Under the pieces are notes generated by a model that saw only the letters and a list, made by a program, of their open reading frames with translations, did not search any database and was not told the origin of the DNA. Both the position numbers and the translations under genes were made by a program. Shown here one piece after another: positions 37,486 to 49,078 of a DNA stretch of 64,000 nucleotides. The DNA comes from Eremochloa ophiuroides (Eukaryota > Streptophyta > Magnoliopsida > Poales > Poaceae). Position 1 is the first letter of the stretch; every line of letters starts with the position of its first letter. The stretch spans positions 322,774 to 386,773 of the forward strand of contig JAHLJS010000059.1 of assembly GCA_038502445.1 (NCBI GenBank). Direction: 5' to 3'.

Positions 37486-40400
37486 GACATGTTAATCTAG
37501 CATCACTGAACCATGAGCTAACAATGCCACCAAGCAAGGCAACATGAAAGCACTCCTAATCTCACATATGCAGTTTAAGGACAGCAGGACAGTAAGCACA
37601 AGATTTAACCATAACTGAAGCTATATACATCCAACCAGGGTGATCTAAGCTTTTCTGGAAAGCTATTGAAATTTTCTACAACTTTGGTATTTTCCTCTTC
37701 AGATGATTTAATTTATATAAAGGTCAAACAACACAAAGAAGGCAGCTCTGTCCAGATTTGGGCAGATTCTGTCCTCCCACTTCAAACAATCAAAACTAGA
37801 GATCTAGACCACCAAAAGGGATGATCCTAGACAATTTAGAAAGCCAATGAAATTTACTAAAACTCTTCTATTATCACCAAGAGGTGATTCAAAGCATAAA
37901 TTGATTAAACAAAGCAAACATTCAGATCTGGACAGAAAACAATCCAAACCTGACAGCAGACTTCCAAAAGCCATAACTCCTAAACTATCAGGCCTATGAC
38001 CATGAAGATTTAGGACAAGCTATGCAATGAAGTTAGCTACAACTTTTGTATAGAACACATTCTCATGCAACATCATTTTCCTAGATAAATCATGACAACA
38101 ACAGGTGCTGCTCCTGCAGCCATTTTCAGCATATAAGCAAAACATGCTTTTCACTTAATTATCACCCAAGCACACATAGGAATGAACTATTTGGATAGCT
38201 CCAAACATCATTAAATGATCATACAACACTTAGATCAGATTAATACATATACAAGCATTATAAGAAACATACATGTATGTGTCCATTTACCTACAACCTT
38301 TTACTAATTAGTGCATAAAGGCCTATAAATTAATTATTTAAGTCATATGATAAACATCTCAAATAGACACCAAATTTTTATGATAGCTAGGTGATAACAA
38401 ATCATGACCAAGGTTCAAATCTTACATGCTCAGGTTTCATAATTTAATTATTACAAAATAAACAACTTTATAATGCAATAAAGCATTGGAAAGCAAGTTA
38501 AATATGAAACTCAACTTTTTCTAAAACAACTTAGCCATATTATTGTATCTCAGGTTACTACAATATCATACAAAGGTGGTGGAGTAACATTTTCCATTTT
38601 TACACATATATAATAATTATTACACATTTAAAACTACTTAACAGGCATAAAACAAGATAAATCAACAACTCAGTCATACATGCACCATAAATCATGAAAT
38701 TTTAACCATACATCGAAAATCATACAGAGAGTCTACAATTAAATTTTCATACCATTTGGAGCAATAAAGCTCCAGTTACAAAAATAACAAGCAATTCAAC
38801 CATTTATTTCCTATTTAACAAGATTAATGTGAAACACCAATAAAACAGTAAACAACCTATATGTTTTATATTTTTATGAGCCAGTGCATGTCATTACATG
38901 ACTAACAAAATTGGAATCATGATTTTTGGACATATATTTCTCAAAATGTGGATCGGGATGATTTAAATAAACTTCTAAACTACATTTCAATAATGAATTT
39001 CTACAGCATAAATACAGGCATGCATGACACAACCAACTGTACTAACATGCAGAAAACTTTACCACGAATCCAACAAAACAAGCCTCATCATTTTTGGAGC
39101 TCTAAAACTCTAGATATTAATTTCCAAAGATTAATGCATTTCCTGGAAAAAGAAAATAGAAAAAAACAACTAAACCCTAACAACTGCTAGGAGCACACGG
39201 CCCATTTACCCAGCCCGCGCACCAGAGGTGCTGCCGACTAGGCCCTCTAGCCACTGGGCACCGCTTGTCATCGAGACAGAAAACCGGCGGCCGGTTAACA
39301 GGCGAAAGCTCGCCGTCGGCGGCTTCTCCGGCGACGAGACTCGCACCGTCGGATTCCTCACTACGAGATGCACCCAACGAGGTATTCTTATGGAGGGGTT
39401 AAGAGCTTGGAGCTAGGGAGGCGGCGTCCATGGTGGCTCGGCGGCGACGGTGAGCGGCGAACTCGCCGTCTCCGGTGGCAAGGTGGTCAGGAAAGGCGCA
39501 CACGAGCAGGATAAGGTCACAGAGGAGCTCTTAGGCTAGATCTACGGGATGGACGGGCTGCGGCAAAGCGGCTTCGCATATGGCTCGCGGTGGCGCCCAG
39601 AGCACAGCGGCGGTGTGCCGTTTTCCGGCGAGAAGAGGCCGGTAGAGTTTAAACTCTCGACGGCACAAACTTTAACAACTCCTAGGGACACTAAATAGAG
39701 GGAGAAAAAGCAGTAGGAAGGTGTCACAGAGGGCTCTTCACGTGAGCCGAGCTCGCGGCGGCGCTAATGGCGGACGCGGCCACGGCTCTGGCCGTTCCGG
39801 CCTCAGCGGTGAAGAAGGCCAGGCACAGATGGTTAGGGAGGCAGAGGAGATGGTGCTGCAGCCATAGTGGCGAGGAATTGGACGGTGGAACAGCATGGAG
39901 GGCGAATTTGGTGGTGAGGCGGGTACTGCACCAGCTGTCGCCATGGCCAGCCGAGAGAGCGAGCGGAGAGGGAGAGCGGCAAGGAAGGAAGAGAGAGCCA
40001 GGAGAGGGCGAAGTGGAGTGCTCTGGTGCCCTTTTCATTGAGCAGAGAGTGGACAGAGACGCAGCAAGGCGATTGGCCATGGTGGGCGGTGCCCAGAGCT
40101 CGGCGAACACGTGTTCTCTGTTGCAGCATTTTGACGAGCACGTGGTGGGTGAGATTCAGGCGAGCTTAGGGTTCGATTTTTGGCATATTCGGGAAAGATT
40201 CGGACCTCGACCACAGAAGCAAAGTTGTTTCCTTCCAGATGCTCTCCAACTTTGATTAAGGGTGCTCGGCAGTTTGATCACCCAATTAGGAGATAATTAG
40301 CTCTAAAGTTGATGCTGTCAACAGCCCAATTACGATCAAGGATCGAGTGGCAACTCTTATCAAACGATGTCGAATTGACCTCAAATTTGAATATGTTGTG

Positions 40401-41041
40401 CTCCAAAGAGTTTGAAACAACTTTTATATTGGGTCCCACTCAAGTTGCTAAACAAAATTTGGAGAAACCAACACGTCAATGCCATTGGGGCAGATTTCAG
40501 ACTTAGAAATTATTGAAATCCTGAAATTAGGATTTTGCCAAACTTGATTCCACTGTTTGAGGCACTTAGAGGTTGAATCATGAGTTGGTCCAAAAATAAC
40601 AATTGTTGTACTCTAAAATATCTGTAACTTTTATTTTGGGTCAAACTTTATTTCTTGCTCCAAAATAATATTTCCACTTTGGTCAAAGTAAGATCATTAG
40701 AGAGCTCAATGTGGATATTTAGGCCAATTGAGGTATTTTCTTGACATTTTCTCAACATGAGTCCTTCATGACTTTTGTTGTAGAGTTCAAATAGAGTTGT
40801 TTGGTCAAGGTTGCAAGGTTTGGTTGGCTTTGCATGCTCATGTTCACGTAGTCCTGCAATCCAATCAAGCGGAGGGCTTGTCATCTCATGTGACTATCCA
40901 ATTTAAGTCTTCATGCAACTTCTCCAATGATCAAGGTAGATGGAGGATGAATATGAAATAATGATTAGGATTATTGATTGAAATAACTTGATTAGGGCCA
41001 CACTCGCTGGTTAGCTCGTGACTAACACCTGGGGTGTTACA

Positions 41042-41378
41042 CTTGGCACCCTTGACGGCGGTTGTGCCCTCATATGTGTCTTCCAAGGTCTTCCAAACCT
41101 CAGTGAGCATATTCTAAGTCCTTGATTTGCTCAAAGACCTTCTCATCAAGTGCACTATAGATAGCATTGAGAGCTATGTCATTGAATTGGAGCTTTTCTT
41201 CATTTCTTGGTGTGGGATCATTCATGTCAATCACCGCAAAGTCTTTCTCAACAATCTCCCACATCTTCCGGTTCATTGATTTCAAATGATCTTTCATTTG
41301 CTTCTTCCAATAGCCATAGCTAGAACCGTCAAACCGAGGTGGCTTGCCCATGTGATTGATCAAGTTGTTGTGAGCCAT
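41042..41378 (-). pseudogene. gag: 5' part of SIRE/Maximus-like copia gag
   Basis: Starting at ATG 41378, just inside the primer site, the frame encodes MAHNNLINHMGKPPRFDG followed by SYGYWKKQMKDHLKS, the typical N-terminus of plant copia gag (UBN2/DUF4219-type), and IALNAIYSALDEKVFEQI. A one-base shift near 41110 breaks the frame, after which coding sequence (EVWKTLEDTYEGT) resumes in another frame. The gene ends at 41042, where LARD-2 inserted. The rest of gag and all of pol are missing from the window, probably lost with the deletion that cut LARD-2. Confidence 0.85.
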
Positions 41379-41421
41379 CTTGATACCGAAGGATGTTAAG
41401 CCTTGCAACAATGGTGACCAC

Positions 41422-41434
41422 GGCTCCGATACCA
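41422..41434 (-). promoter_or_regulatory. Primer-binding site of the copia element
   Basis: The minus strand reads TGGTATCGGAGCC two bases after the LTR end CTATCA. It is one base off the initiator-Met site TGGTATCAGAGCC. Confidence 0.85.
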
Positions 41435-42335
41435 ATTGATAGGTCCAAAGTGGCTAGAGGAGGGTGAATAGCCAATTAAAAACTTTCTACAACAACAAAA
41501 CTTGATCACAAGGTTAGTAACAAATGAGGCGAAGAAAATTCTTTGTGCTAGCCTACTAGAGGGTTGCAAGCCTTCCTAACCGGTCTAGCTAGAGTCACTA
41601 GGAGCACACAAGCTAATCCTAAGTTGAGCTACTTACTCCTAGGTGAACAAACTAGCTACTTCTACCACTACCACTACACAAGCTACTACAACACAAGAGT
41701 AAAGTGCACAAATGTAAAGAGTAGGGTATAGAGATGATATACCGACATGTAGAGGTGGTAGCCAAACACCGATAGAGATACCAACACACTCGAAGGTGGT
41801 GGTCACAATGAAATCCCAATCAACACACGGAGACAAAGATTTATCCCGAGGTTCACGTGCTTGCCGGCACGCTAGTCCCCGTTGTGTCGACCACGATTCG
41901 ATGATTCGGTGGCTAATCGATGAAAATCGTCAAGCTCACCAAGAGTGCCACAAGAATCTACCACGAGAAGGGTAACTCAACGACACGAGCAATGTATTAG
42001 AGCTACCTTGTAGCTTCTCCGCCGGGGAAAGTGCAATACCCCTTAAAATATCACCGGGAGTGGCCGGAGACAATCTCCAACTCCGCCAAGCTCCTCTGCT
42101 GCTCCAAGCCGTCTAGGTGATGGCAATCACCAAGAGAAATGAGAGAATTCCGCAGCAAACACGATCAACTAGTGCCAATGGATGCAAAGATCAAGCAAAG
42201 CACTTTGATCAACTCTCTATCTCACAATGGATGAGAATTGTGCAATCTATGTGAGTGGGAGTGTTGTGAGGGTGCTCAAGAGGTGTATCAGCAAGTTAGA
42301 GAGCCAAGAGAGCCTTCGCAAACCAGCCAAGTTGC

Positions 42336-42343
42336 TATTTATA
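42336..42343 (-). promoter_or_regulatory. TATA box of the copia LTR
   Basis: The minus strand reads TATAAATA, directly downstream of the GTCGGAC cluster, as in the solo LTR. Confidence 0.6.
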
Positions 42344-42379
42344 AGCCACACACAATGAACAAGCCGTTTGGACAAAACT

Positions 42380-42890
42380 GCGTACCGTCGGACTGTCCGA
42401 TGGCCAGACCGTCGGACTAAGCCGCACGGTCCGACGCTCTGGATTGACGCCACGTGTCAGGCAACGTTTGAAGTCGACCGTTGAAACACAACGGCTATTT
42501 TCTCTCGCCAAAACAACCGTCGGACAGGTAGGGCGTCGGACCAAAAATCTCGGTCTGACGCTCTCAGCAGACCACCGTCGGACTCAGCCAGACGGAGCCG
42601 TCGAACTAAAAAACGCGACAGTCCGACGCTTCCAGAGAGCTCCCCGAGCGCAGAATTCCGTCGGACGATAGTCCGACGCTCGCCGTCGGACCAAACCGGA
42701 CAGTCCGACGCCCTCAGAAGCAGCCACGTGTCAGCTCTCGCACACTCAGCACCATCGGACGCTCGGGCAAATAGTCCGACGCTCAGAAGACTCCAGTCCA
42801 ACGCTTGTTACTCTCGCACAGGGCAGACAGCCGTCGGACTGAGAGTATTAGTCCGACGCTCGGGTTACAGAGCGTTCGACGCTCTGTTTT
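42380..42890 (-). repeat. GTCGGAC/GTCCGAC repeat cluster in copia U3
   Basis: About twenty exact or near copies of CGTCGGAC and GTCCGACG in both orientations, often paired within 20-40 bases, so that many small hairpins are possible. Confidence 0.75.
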
Positions 42891-43371
42891 GAGTTAGAAT
42901 TATCCCGTGTCAAGTCCTTTGCTTATGTTGGCTTACACATGTTATATATAAAACATTTCTTGCAAAGTGTTAGCCATTTTCAAAAGGTTTTGCAAAGGGT
43001 TTAGAGTTAGCCACTAGATCTAAATGCAATGCATGATCCAAACATCTAATGGCACTTGATAACCGTGTTAACCATGGAATTACTCCCCTCTTTATAGTAC
43101 GGCTATCTATCCTAAATGTGGACACACTCTCTATAGTGTCTTGTCCATCAAAATGGAAAGAGCCCTATTGATATACCTTTTCCTTTAGCTCAATCCAAAT
43201 CCCCAAGTGATGGAGTTCTTGATCTTCACTTTGATGGGCTTACTCCAAGTCCTTGGATGCCTTCATCATCTCCACACTTGATCCTCTAACCATCTTGTAA
43301 TCAAACACTTAGGCACATTGGTTAGATACTTTGGTGTCATCAATTAGCCAAAACCAAACATAGAGCTTTCA

Positions 43372-43719
43372 GAGGGCAATTTCATTAACACCTTGGTAAG
43401 GATACAAAAATACCAGATATATCAATGATTCGAGTGTACTACAAAAGGATAAGGTAAACTAAGTTTATTTGCAAAATTACATACCCTCCAATGGACTCAA
43501 CTAAAGGAAGAGAGTGATCTACTTTCATGCTATTCTATTTTTCAACTACTCGAAGATTCATGGTAGACACTTTGAATTCCATAGTACATGCATGACTAGA
43601 CTAGTTTTACATAATGCACTCTCAAGTTATGTTTTAAATGTCCATTCTCTCTAAAAAATCTTGAATCTTAAAACCAACTCTTTTCTCGGGATGAGCAAAA
43701 GCCTAAGTGTGGGGGTAAT
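43372..43719 (+). other. 3' tail of element X2 with polypurine tract
   Basis: Non-coding. It ends with CTCGGGATGAGCAAAAGC and the purine-rich AAGTGTGGGGGTAAT (43705-43719) directly before the LTR start TGTTGACAC. The copia element inserted at 43371/43372, with GAGGG as its target-site side. An imperfect version of the GGA-loop hairpin lies at 43681-43700. Confidence 0.7.
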
Positions 43720-44131
43720 TGTTGACACTTGTTATCGTCCAAATTTTATTATCAATTATCCCTTCATTGAACATGAATATCTAGTAGAATAGGGTTATTA
43801 CTGACAGATTCCACGAGTCTTGGTGAATTGCCTATTTCCCTGGGGATTTTCCAGAAAAGCTTAAAAGAAGGACTAAAGAGCATAATTACCACGAAATTTG
43901 CACGCGAAGGAAACATCATCACGAAGACCCTGGAAGGGTGTAGAACACACCAGAAGCAAGCAGGGGCCCACACCTGACCGGTAGGGCTGGCCGGCCCTAA
44001 GGGGGGCCGAGCGGCGCCCCCTAGGGTTTCCTCCCGCCGTCTTCTGGAGTCTTCTACCACCACCTTTTAGGAGTTATCTGGGCCCTTGGTTAAGTCGGTT
44101 TGATCTAACGGTGCACGTGCATCCCACTGGC

Positions 44132-44140
44132 CTATAAATA
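44132..44140 (+). promoter_or_regulatory. TATA box of LTR X2
   Basis: CTATAAATA precedes GAGGGCCAGACCCCC. LTR X has CAGCCCCAGACCCCC in the corresponding place. Confidence 0.6.
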
Positions 44141-44832
44141 GAGGGCCAGACCCCCTGGAGGAGAGCCAGATCAAGAGATGAAGACCCTGAAGCATTAGAT
44201 AGATATCCACTAGATCTAGGCTAGCAATCAAGAGTGAGATTAGAGAGATAGAGTAGATAAGTAGAGATTCGGAGGAGTCCCAGCCTGTCGGAGCTTCTTC
44301 GTAGCTGTGTTCGTCTAGATTCAGCTCCCTCGCCCGGAGTTGCGTTCTGAGGTACTTTTGTATTCAACATCCTGATTCAAGTAAGCATTTATTCTTATTT
44401 GTTCTTAAATTTACAACTCTATTTGAGTGCTTTGATCTTGGTAGCTCCTTGGTTGAAGTAGTAGTTTGTAGTGTAGACGTGGTGTCTGGGCTATAATTAC
44501 TTGTGAATGTCCCCTGATTGGCCGGATAGTGGTAGATCGCGTAGGTGACAGCTGCGTTGAGTCCTCTGTAGTCCACTTCCCGTTGATAGGATCGATAGGT
44601 GTATAAGTGTTTGGTAGGAGGGAACTCTGATTTCCACTCTTATTTATTTCACTGCCCGATTAGAATGATATTATTCAAAGTTTACTGGTTGTCGGATCTA
44701 GATAATCATTAGTTATCTCCTCATTCTTGATATTCTCTGGATTGATTGTGTTATTTGGTTAAGAACCAATAGACTTAGTCAGTATCACCTACTGTTCCTT
44801 TGGGTTCGATATTAAAACTGGGATTGTCTAGT

Positions 44833-44866
44833 GAAGTGCTACATCGGTGTTTTATCTATGCGCTTC
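44833..44866 (+). promoter_or_regulatory. U5 stem-loop of LTR X2
   Basis: GAAGTGC pairs with GCGCTTC over seven positions including one G-U pair. It is the counterpart of 62992-63022, where GAAGTGC pairs with GCACTT. Confidence 0.5.
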
Positions 44867-44920
44867 CGGATACCTTGATATTAATAATCTTTAATAGAGT
44901 GCAGTTAATTTATACCAACA

Positions 44921-45358
44921 TCGGCCGACCCCCCTATGATAGGTGGGCCTAGCCAGGGGCTTCTAGAAGGTGTCCCCATCTATCACAGGAGGTGGCTCCA
45001 TCTTTTTCCAAGTGTTTGTCACGTTGCTTGCTTGCTTGTGGGCTCATGGATCCATGTGAAATGATCTTTTACCGTTGAATGAAAACACAAGTTGATCTGA
45101 GGTTTGAAATGAACTCCAGGGACCTTGACACGAATCATGCTCGAAGCTCAGGCCAAGGTGGGCCCATAGAGGGGTTGGCCGACCCCCTATTTGGGTCCTC
45201 CTAAGCTCTGTTTTGTGTTGCCTGCGATTGGAAACAAAGAGTACAAGTGGAACTGGTTATTGATAAAATGTGTTCATGTTATGTTTATTCTTCCTTGAAA
45301 CTGAGGCATGTTGACGGTGTTTCGAGTGTGGATTTTTATGGTATATCCACCGTCAACA
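44921..45358 (-). repeat. Start of the 3' LTR of element Z' (rest cut by X2)
   Basis: The minus strand begins TGTTGACGGTGG at 45358 after a polypurine tract. Near 44925-45000 it matches the Z LTR at 61850-61905 (block CTTCTAGAAGCCCCTGxCTA). It is broken at 44920 by insertion of X2. An 11-base inverted repeat, TGTTGACGGTG / CACCGTCAACA, occupies 45309-45358 at its very start. Confidence 0.75.
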
Positions 45359-45377
45359 AGATCCCCCAAGCTTAACC
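45359..45377 (-). promoter_or_regulatory. Polypurine tract of Z'
   Basis: The minus strand reads GGTTAAGCTTGGGGGATCT before the LTR start, the usual Athila/Tat form. Confidence 0.75.
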
Positions 45378-45396
45378 TTTGCTCGTCCCGAGCAAA
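45378..45396 (-). promoter_or_regulatory. Stem-loop next to the polypurine tract, Z'
   Basis: TTTGCTCG / CGAGCAAA perfect 8-bp stem around GGA. Same position and loop as in the LARD and Tekay elements, with different pairs in the outer stem. Confidence 0.7.
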
Positions 45397-46718
45397 TAAT
45401 TAAGCTTAGCCTCGGTGGATCAGGAGTTGCTACAATGTTCATATTTCAATCGTACCATGTGTACAACAAAATACTTCTCTTTTGAATGGAAAAGTTGGCT
45501 ATAAAAACTCACCCATATTACCTTAGTCCTCTATGCGGCTGATGGCCTTTCCTTTGTCTTAAGTGCTTGAGAAACAGAACAGTTTAACTTGAGCACTAAT
45601 TTTCTCATTCTTTGCAAGTTTCGTACTGGAGGTTTTAGCAATGCTTTTCAAAAGAAAACTTAATGTTCCGCATATGGTTCTCTCATGTCTCTCAAATGGT
45701 GTATGACTCCTTACCAAGGCACAAAGTAAGTGTAGCCTTCTCTTGTCATCCTACTTCCAAAAGGGTTTATGTGGGGCTTAAGGTAGGAACAAAAGAATAT
45801 AGCATACTTACTTTGCATGTATTGTAGAGTCAAAGCTTGGATCCAAAGAGAGAAGTGTCATGCCCTTAGATCAAGATGTGCAAGTGTGTGGAAAAATAGT
45901 AGACTATAATGCTCCTCTATTTGAAAGTGTATCTCTCTACTAAATTTTCGAGACATGGCTATCATTTTTCTTTTCTTTTATTCATGAGCTTAGACTTGCT
46001 CATATTTTCTTTTCTTTTCTATGGACTTTCTTATGTCCATTTTTCTTTCTTTTTCTTTTTCTTTTATTTTGCATACCCTTTTATCTCTTCTACCATATCA
46101 ACTAAGAGAGATATTCTATGACTTTAACACATGGAGCATTTATTTGGTGGATATGAAAGGCATGTTGTTGCGTACTTCCAGTGTAGAAGTAGCATAATAA
46201 GTGGTATATATGTGATCTTGATCTTTGGGGGCATGATAAGTCTCTCAATAAGGGTCAACAAGACTTGACAAAACTCATTACAAAGCAAGTATCTTATGTG
46301 GAAGGGCTAAAACATGTGTAGCATATATGGCTATGGTAGGAATTCATTACCATTGAGGAACAATAAGGTTTTGATTGTTTAAAGAAATAAATCTCCAGTA
46401 ATCATGCATGCTTAGAACAATATTATAGCAGCTCTTGTCGCACTATATCATGTCTCACAACAACTTAGACTTAGTTCTAGCACTTGCAACCCACAAAGTC
46501 TTTAGGTTCATGATGATTTTAAATGAGCCAAGTAATCCATACTTAAAGAAATACTAAGTCATAAACTAGGCATTAAAGAAACATCAACGTAGCAACTATT
46601 CATCATTTCCAAGAGGAAGATAAACATTCATGAGACATATGGGATAAGGATTTTTTTTAGTAAATTAAAACAATGCAATAAGCTAGGATAGAATGCTTAC
46701 CTTAGTGGGGGAGAGGAT
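45397..46718 (-). other. Non-coding 3' internal region of Z', with a pyrimidine-rich tract
   Basis: No gene. A CTTT-rich tract at about 45960-46090 gives a spurious hydrophobic open frame on the plus strand. The region ends at the Tekay insertion (target site AGGAT, 46714-46718) and continues at 59299. Confidence 0.5.
46714..46718 (+). repeat. Target-site duplication AGGAT (left) of the Tekay element
   Basis: AGGAT precedes TGTAACACTCC and recurs at 59299-59303 right after the 3' LTR. Confidence 0.92.
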
Positions 46719-47542
46719 TGTAACACTCCTGTGTTATGGAACATTTAAAATTGAGCATGTCATCATGAGCATTGTACAATATGTATGAATTTTTATTAAA
46801 CTTGACCTGCATCAACAGAGAATGAGTTTACTTTTCTCTTATGGCTTGTGCTTAGGGCAATAGAGTGGCTTTTACTAGCAATTTAATTCTCAAAGCCCTA
46901 AATCCGACTAAAAATCTAGTTTCAAAACTAAGTAGAATTGGACATTGGTCCCAAAAGCAAAGTTGTAGCTCTTTTTAAATAGAGCAACTTTGGTATTTAA
47001 AGTTTTTCAAGTTTCCATTGGGAAATTCAAATTAAACTCGAATTACTATATTCAAATTTGAATTCAAAACTTTAATTCAAAAATTATATGGAATATGAAG
47101 ATGATCTTTAAACAAAAGTTGTAAAGCTCTCTGAGTTGAACAACTTTGATGTTCATAGATTTTGAACTTATTCAATAAAAATTTGAAATTTAAACTGAAT
47201 TGAAAAATGGCCATTTACCCCCTTTTCTATAATTTCAAAAATATTTGAAATCTGAAAATACTTAAAATACGAAAGTTGTTCAGAATTTAATTTCCCACAT
47301 ATCTTATTTTGGGATATTTTCGGATTGTTATATAAAAACGAAAGTAATTTAGGGAATAGTCTCGGGAGGGGGTAAAATGCAAAATGTGCATCAAGATTCG
47401 AACAGGGCTTTCGGCTCGCTGCCACGCAGCTGCTTGCCGACGAGCCGCCGCCGCCCTCGGCGAAGCAGCGCGCGTGGGCATGTCGCCCTGGGACGTGGCA
47501 CGAGCGTGTGTCGTGGCAAACGTCCTGACCATCCTTATCGTC

Positions 47543-47551
47543 CTTATAAGC
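47543..47551 (+). promoter_or_regulatory. TATA box of the Tekay 5' LTR
   Basis: CTTATAAGC followed by a GC-rich leader. The 3' LTR copy is at 56278-56286. Confidence 0.55.
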
Positions 47552-49078
47552 CCGAAGCCGAGCTCGCCGTTTTCCTTTTCCCGTTCGTGTTCGCCGCCGT
47601 CGAGCTCGGTTGCCGGCCAAATTCGCGGTCATCAATCCCTCTTCACCCTTTTCGTTTTGCCACCAGCTCCGTAGTGTTCTTGCGCACCGTTAGCACCCAA
47701 CCTCGCTGCTTGCCATCTCGGGAGGTTCGCAAGTCCGGTCATCTTCCTCGGAGCCGGCAAAAACGCCGCCACAAGCTGTTCGTTGGAGCTAGACCGATTC
47801 GGTGAGATAGCAGTCATTTCCTTGCACGTTCTTGTTTTCTCATTGATCGGTGAAGCTTATACGACGGTCGGTTTACTTTTTGGGAGTTCAAGAAGATCGG
47901 AACAAGCTCGTGGTTGTCGGAGCACGCCTCCGGAGTCACGGTCGTCGTCAAGCTCATCTTTTCGGACATCTATCCGTTCAACCAAGGCGACCAGCAAGGC
48001 TAGGTGAGCTTCTGGAAACTGTTAGGGTAGTTGGTTTGGTCTGGGACGGTCCATCGTGGCCGGAACGCGAGAGTGCCGCCGGGTCACCGCCGCCGGTCCG
48101 CCATAGCTGCTGGTGGCCGAGTTCTGATTGTCCGGTCGCGGAGCTAGGCTCTGGGGTGGGGAAAGGATGTTGCGCAGGTTGGTGGGAAGGTTGCTAGCGG
48201 CCTTATCCTCGCCGGCTTGGCTGCCGCCGGTAGGCCACCGTGGCCAGCGCCGCTGCGCGCCCCTGCTCTGACTCTGCTCGAGTCGAGCAGAGGGAGGAAG
48301 AAGGGGAGAGGCCCCGGTTGGGCCTGGCCAGGCCATAGCAGGCCGGCCTGCTTTGGGGCTGGGCCAAGCTGGCCAGAAGCTGGGCCCAATCGGGCCGGCC
48401 CAGTACCCCTGTAAATGGTCTTTTCAATTTTAAAAGGGAATGAATAGTTACCAATTTTGCTAATTTTAAAGGAATTAATTTATAACTCCAAAAAATTCTG
48501 AAATAAATTGTGGAGTCTCTCTGAGATATGAAGAATTTATGAAAAATATGAAACTTGTATTTTGAGCACTTTCTGTAGACTGTAAAAATGCATATTTGAA
48601 TTAATAAATATCAGTTCTATGATTTTTGTAGCTCAAAATATAAATGCCAAAAATTATGAAATTCATTGGGTAACTATTTTCACCAATGAGCTACCTCCAC
48701 AAAAATCCTTGGCTCAGTTGGATAAAGTTTTATTATTTATGATTTATTCTTAATTAATCAATTAAATTAAAATGATGATTGGTGTTAATCACTCTAGGGT
48801 TTTTGTGTTATTTTGGCATTGGGTGAAGACTTAGGATCAGAAACCCTAATTGATCCTAAGCACCTTTCTTAGTGTTGAAGGTCGTGTTAGTTGCGGCTTT
48901 CTATGGCTGTTAAAAATAATTAATGAATTAATTATGCAACAATAACACTGTAGGTGAGATTTTGGTTACAACTTTTCCGTGAAGGAAAGTTGTTCTCAAG
49001 GTTATTAATTTAATGCCTTGTTTATTGTTAATCATGATATTTGCACTATCATTAAGCATGCATCATTATCACGTATAG

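Larger units (their letters stand above)
26327..41041 (-). mobile_element. LARD-2: second giant-LTR non-autonomous element (3' LTR truncated)
   Basis: Same family and orientation as LARD-1: 5' LTR 35723-41041, primer site 35709-35720, non-coding internal region, polypurine tract 30463-30479, 3' LTR 30462 down to 26327. The two LTRs share variants absent from LARD-1 (for example the WIAGLREHEHAKP-encoding version near 30240-30300 and 40820-40880), so they are one element. The right flank is copia gag and differs from that of LARD-1, so this is an independent insertion rather than a duplicated segment. Confidence 0.9.
35723..41041 (-). repeat. 5' LTR of LARD-2 (5319 bp)
   Basis: A complete LTR, three bases shorter than that of LARD-1, with the same internal order of blocks. 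The left end reads TGTAATAG where LARD-1 has TGTAACAG. CTTGG follows 41041 and is the target-site side within copia gag. Confidence 0.9.
41437..43371 (-). repeat. 5' LTR of SIRE/Maximus-like copia (1935 bp)
   Basis: On the minus strand it runs from TGAAAGCTC (43371) to GGACCTATCA (41437), with primer site and gag directly downstream. It is an inverted-orientation relative of the solo LTR 21197-23077. It carries the GTCGGAC cluster (42380-42890) and a TATA box at 42336-42343. Confidence 0.9.
43720..44920 (+). repeat. 3' LTR of Athila/Tat-type element X2 (1201 bp)
   Basis: Begins TGTTGACAC after the polypurine tract and ends TATACCAACA. It aligns in order with LTR X (17798-19064). TATA box at 44132-44140, GCCTGTCGG at about 44283, U5 stem-loop at 44833-44866. 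It sits inside the LTR of Z', which resumes at 44921. Confidence 0.82.

Noticed and set aside
1..41041. A large tandem or segmental duplication, because about 4.5 kb recurs four times
   Set aside because: The four copies are LTRs of two separate elements; flanks differ and each LTR pair has private variants.
45909..46121. 70-codon hydrophobic frame that could be a small membrane protein
   Set aside because: It is a read-through of a CTTT-rich tract, full of Phe, inside the non-coding 3' region of Z'.
47168..48454. Open frames in the GC-rich part of the Tekay LTRs (also 55903-57145)
   Set aside because: Same reasoning: many mutually overlapping frames on both strands, no recognisable domain, and indels between the two LTRs change the frames.
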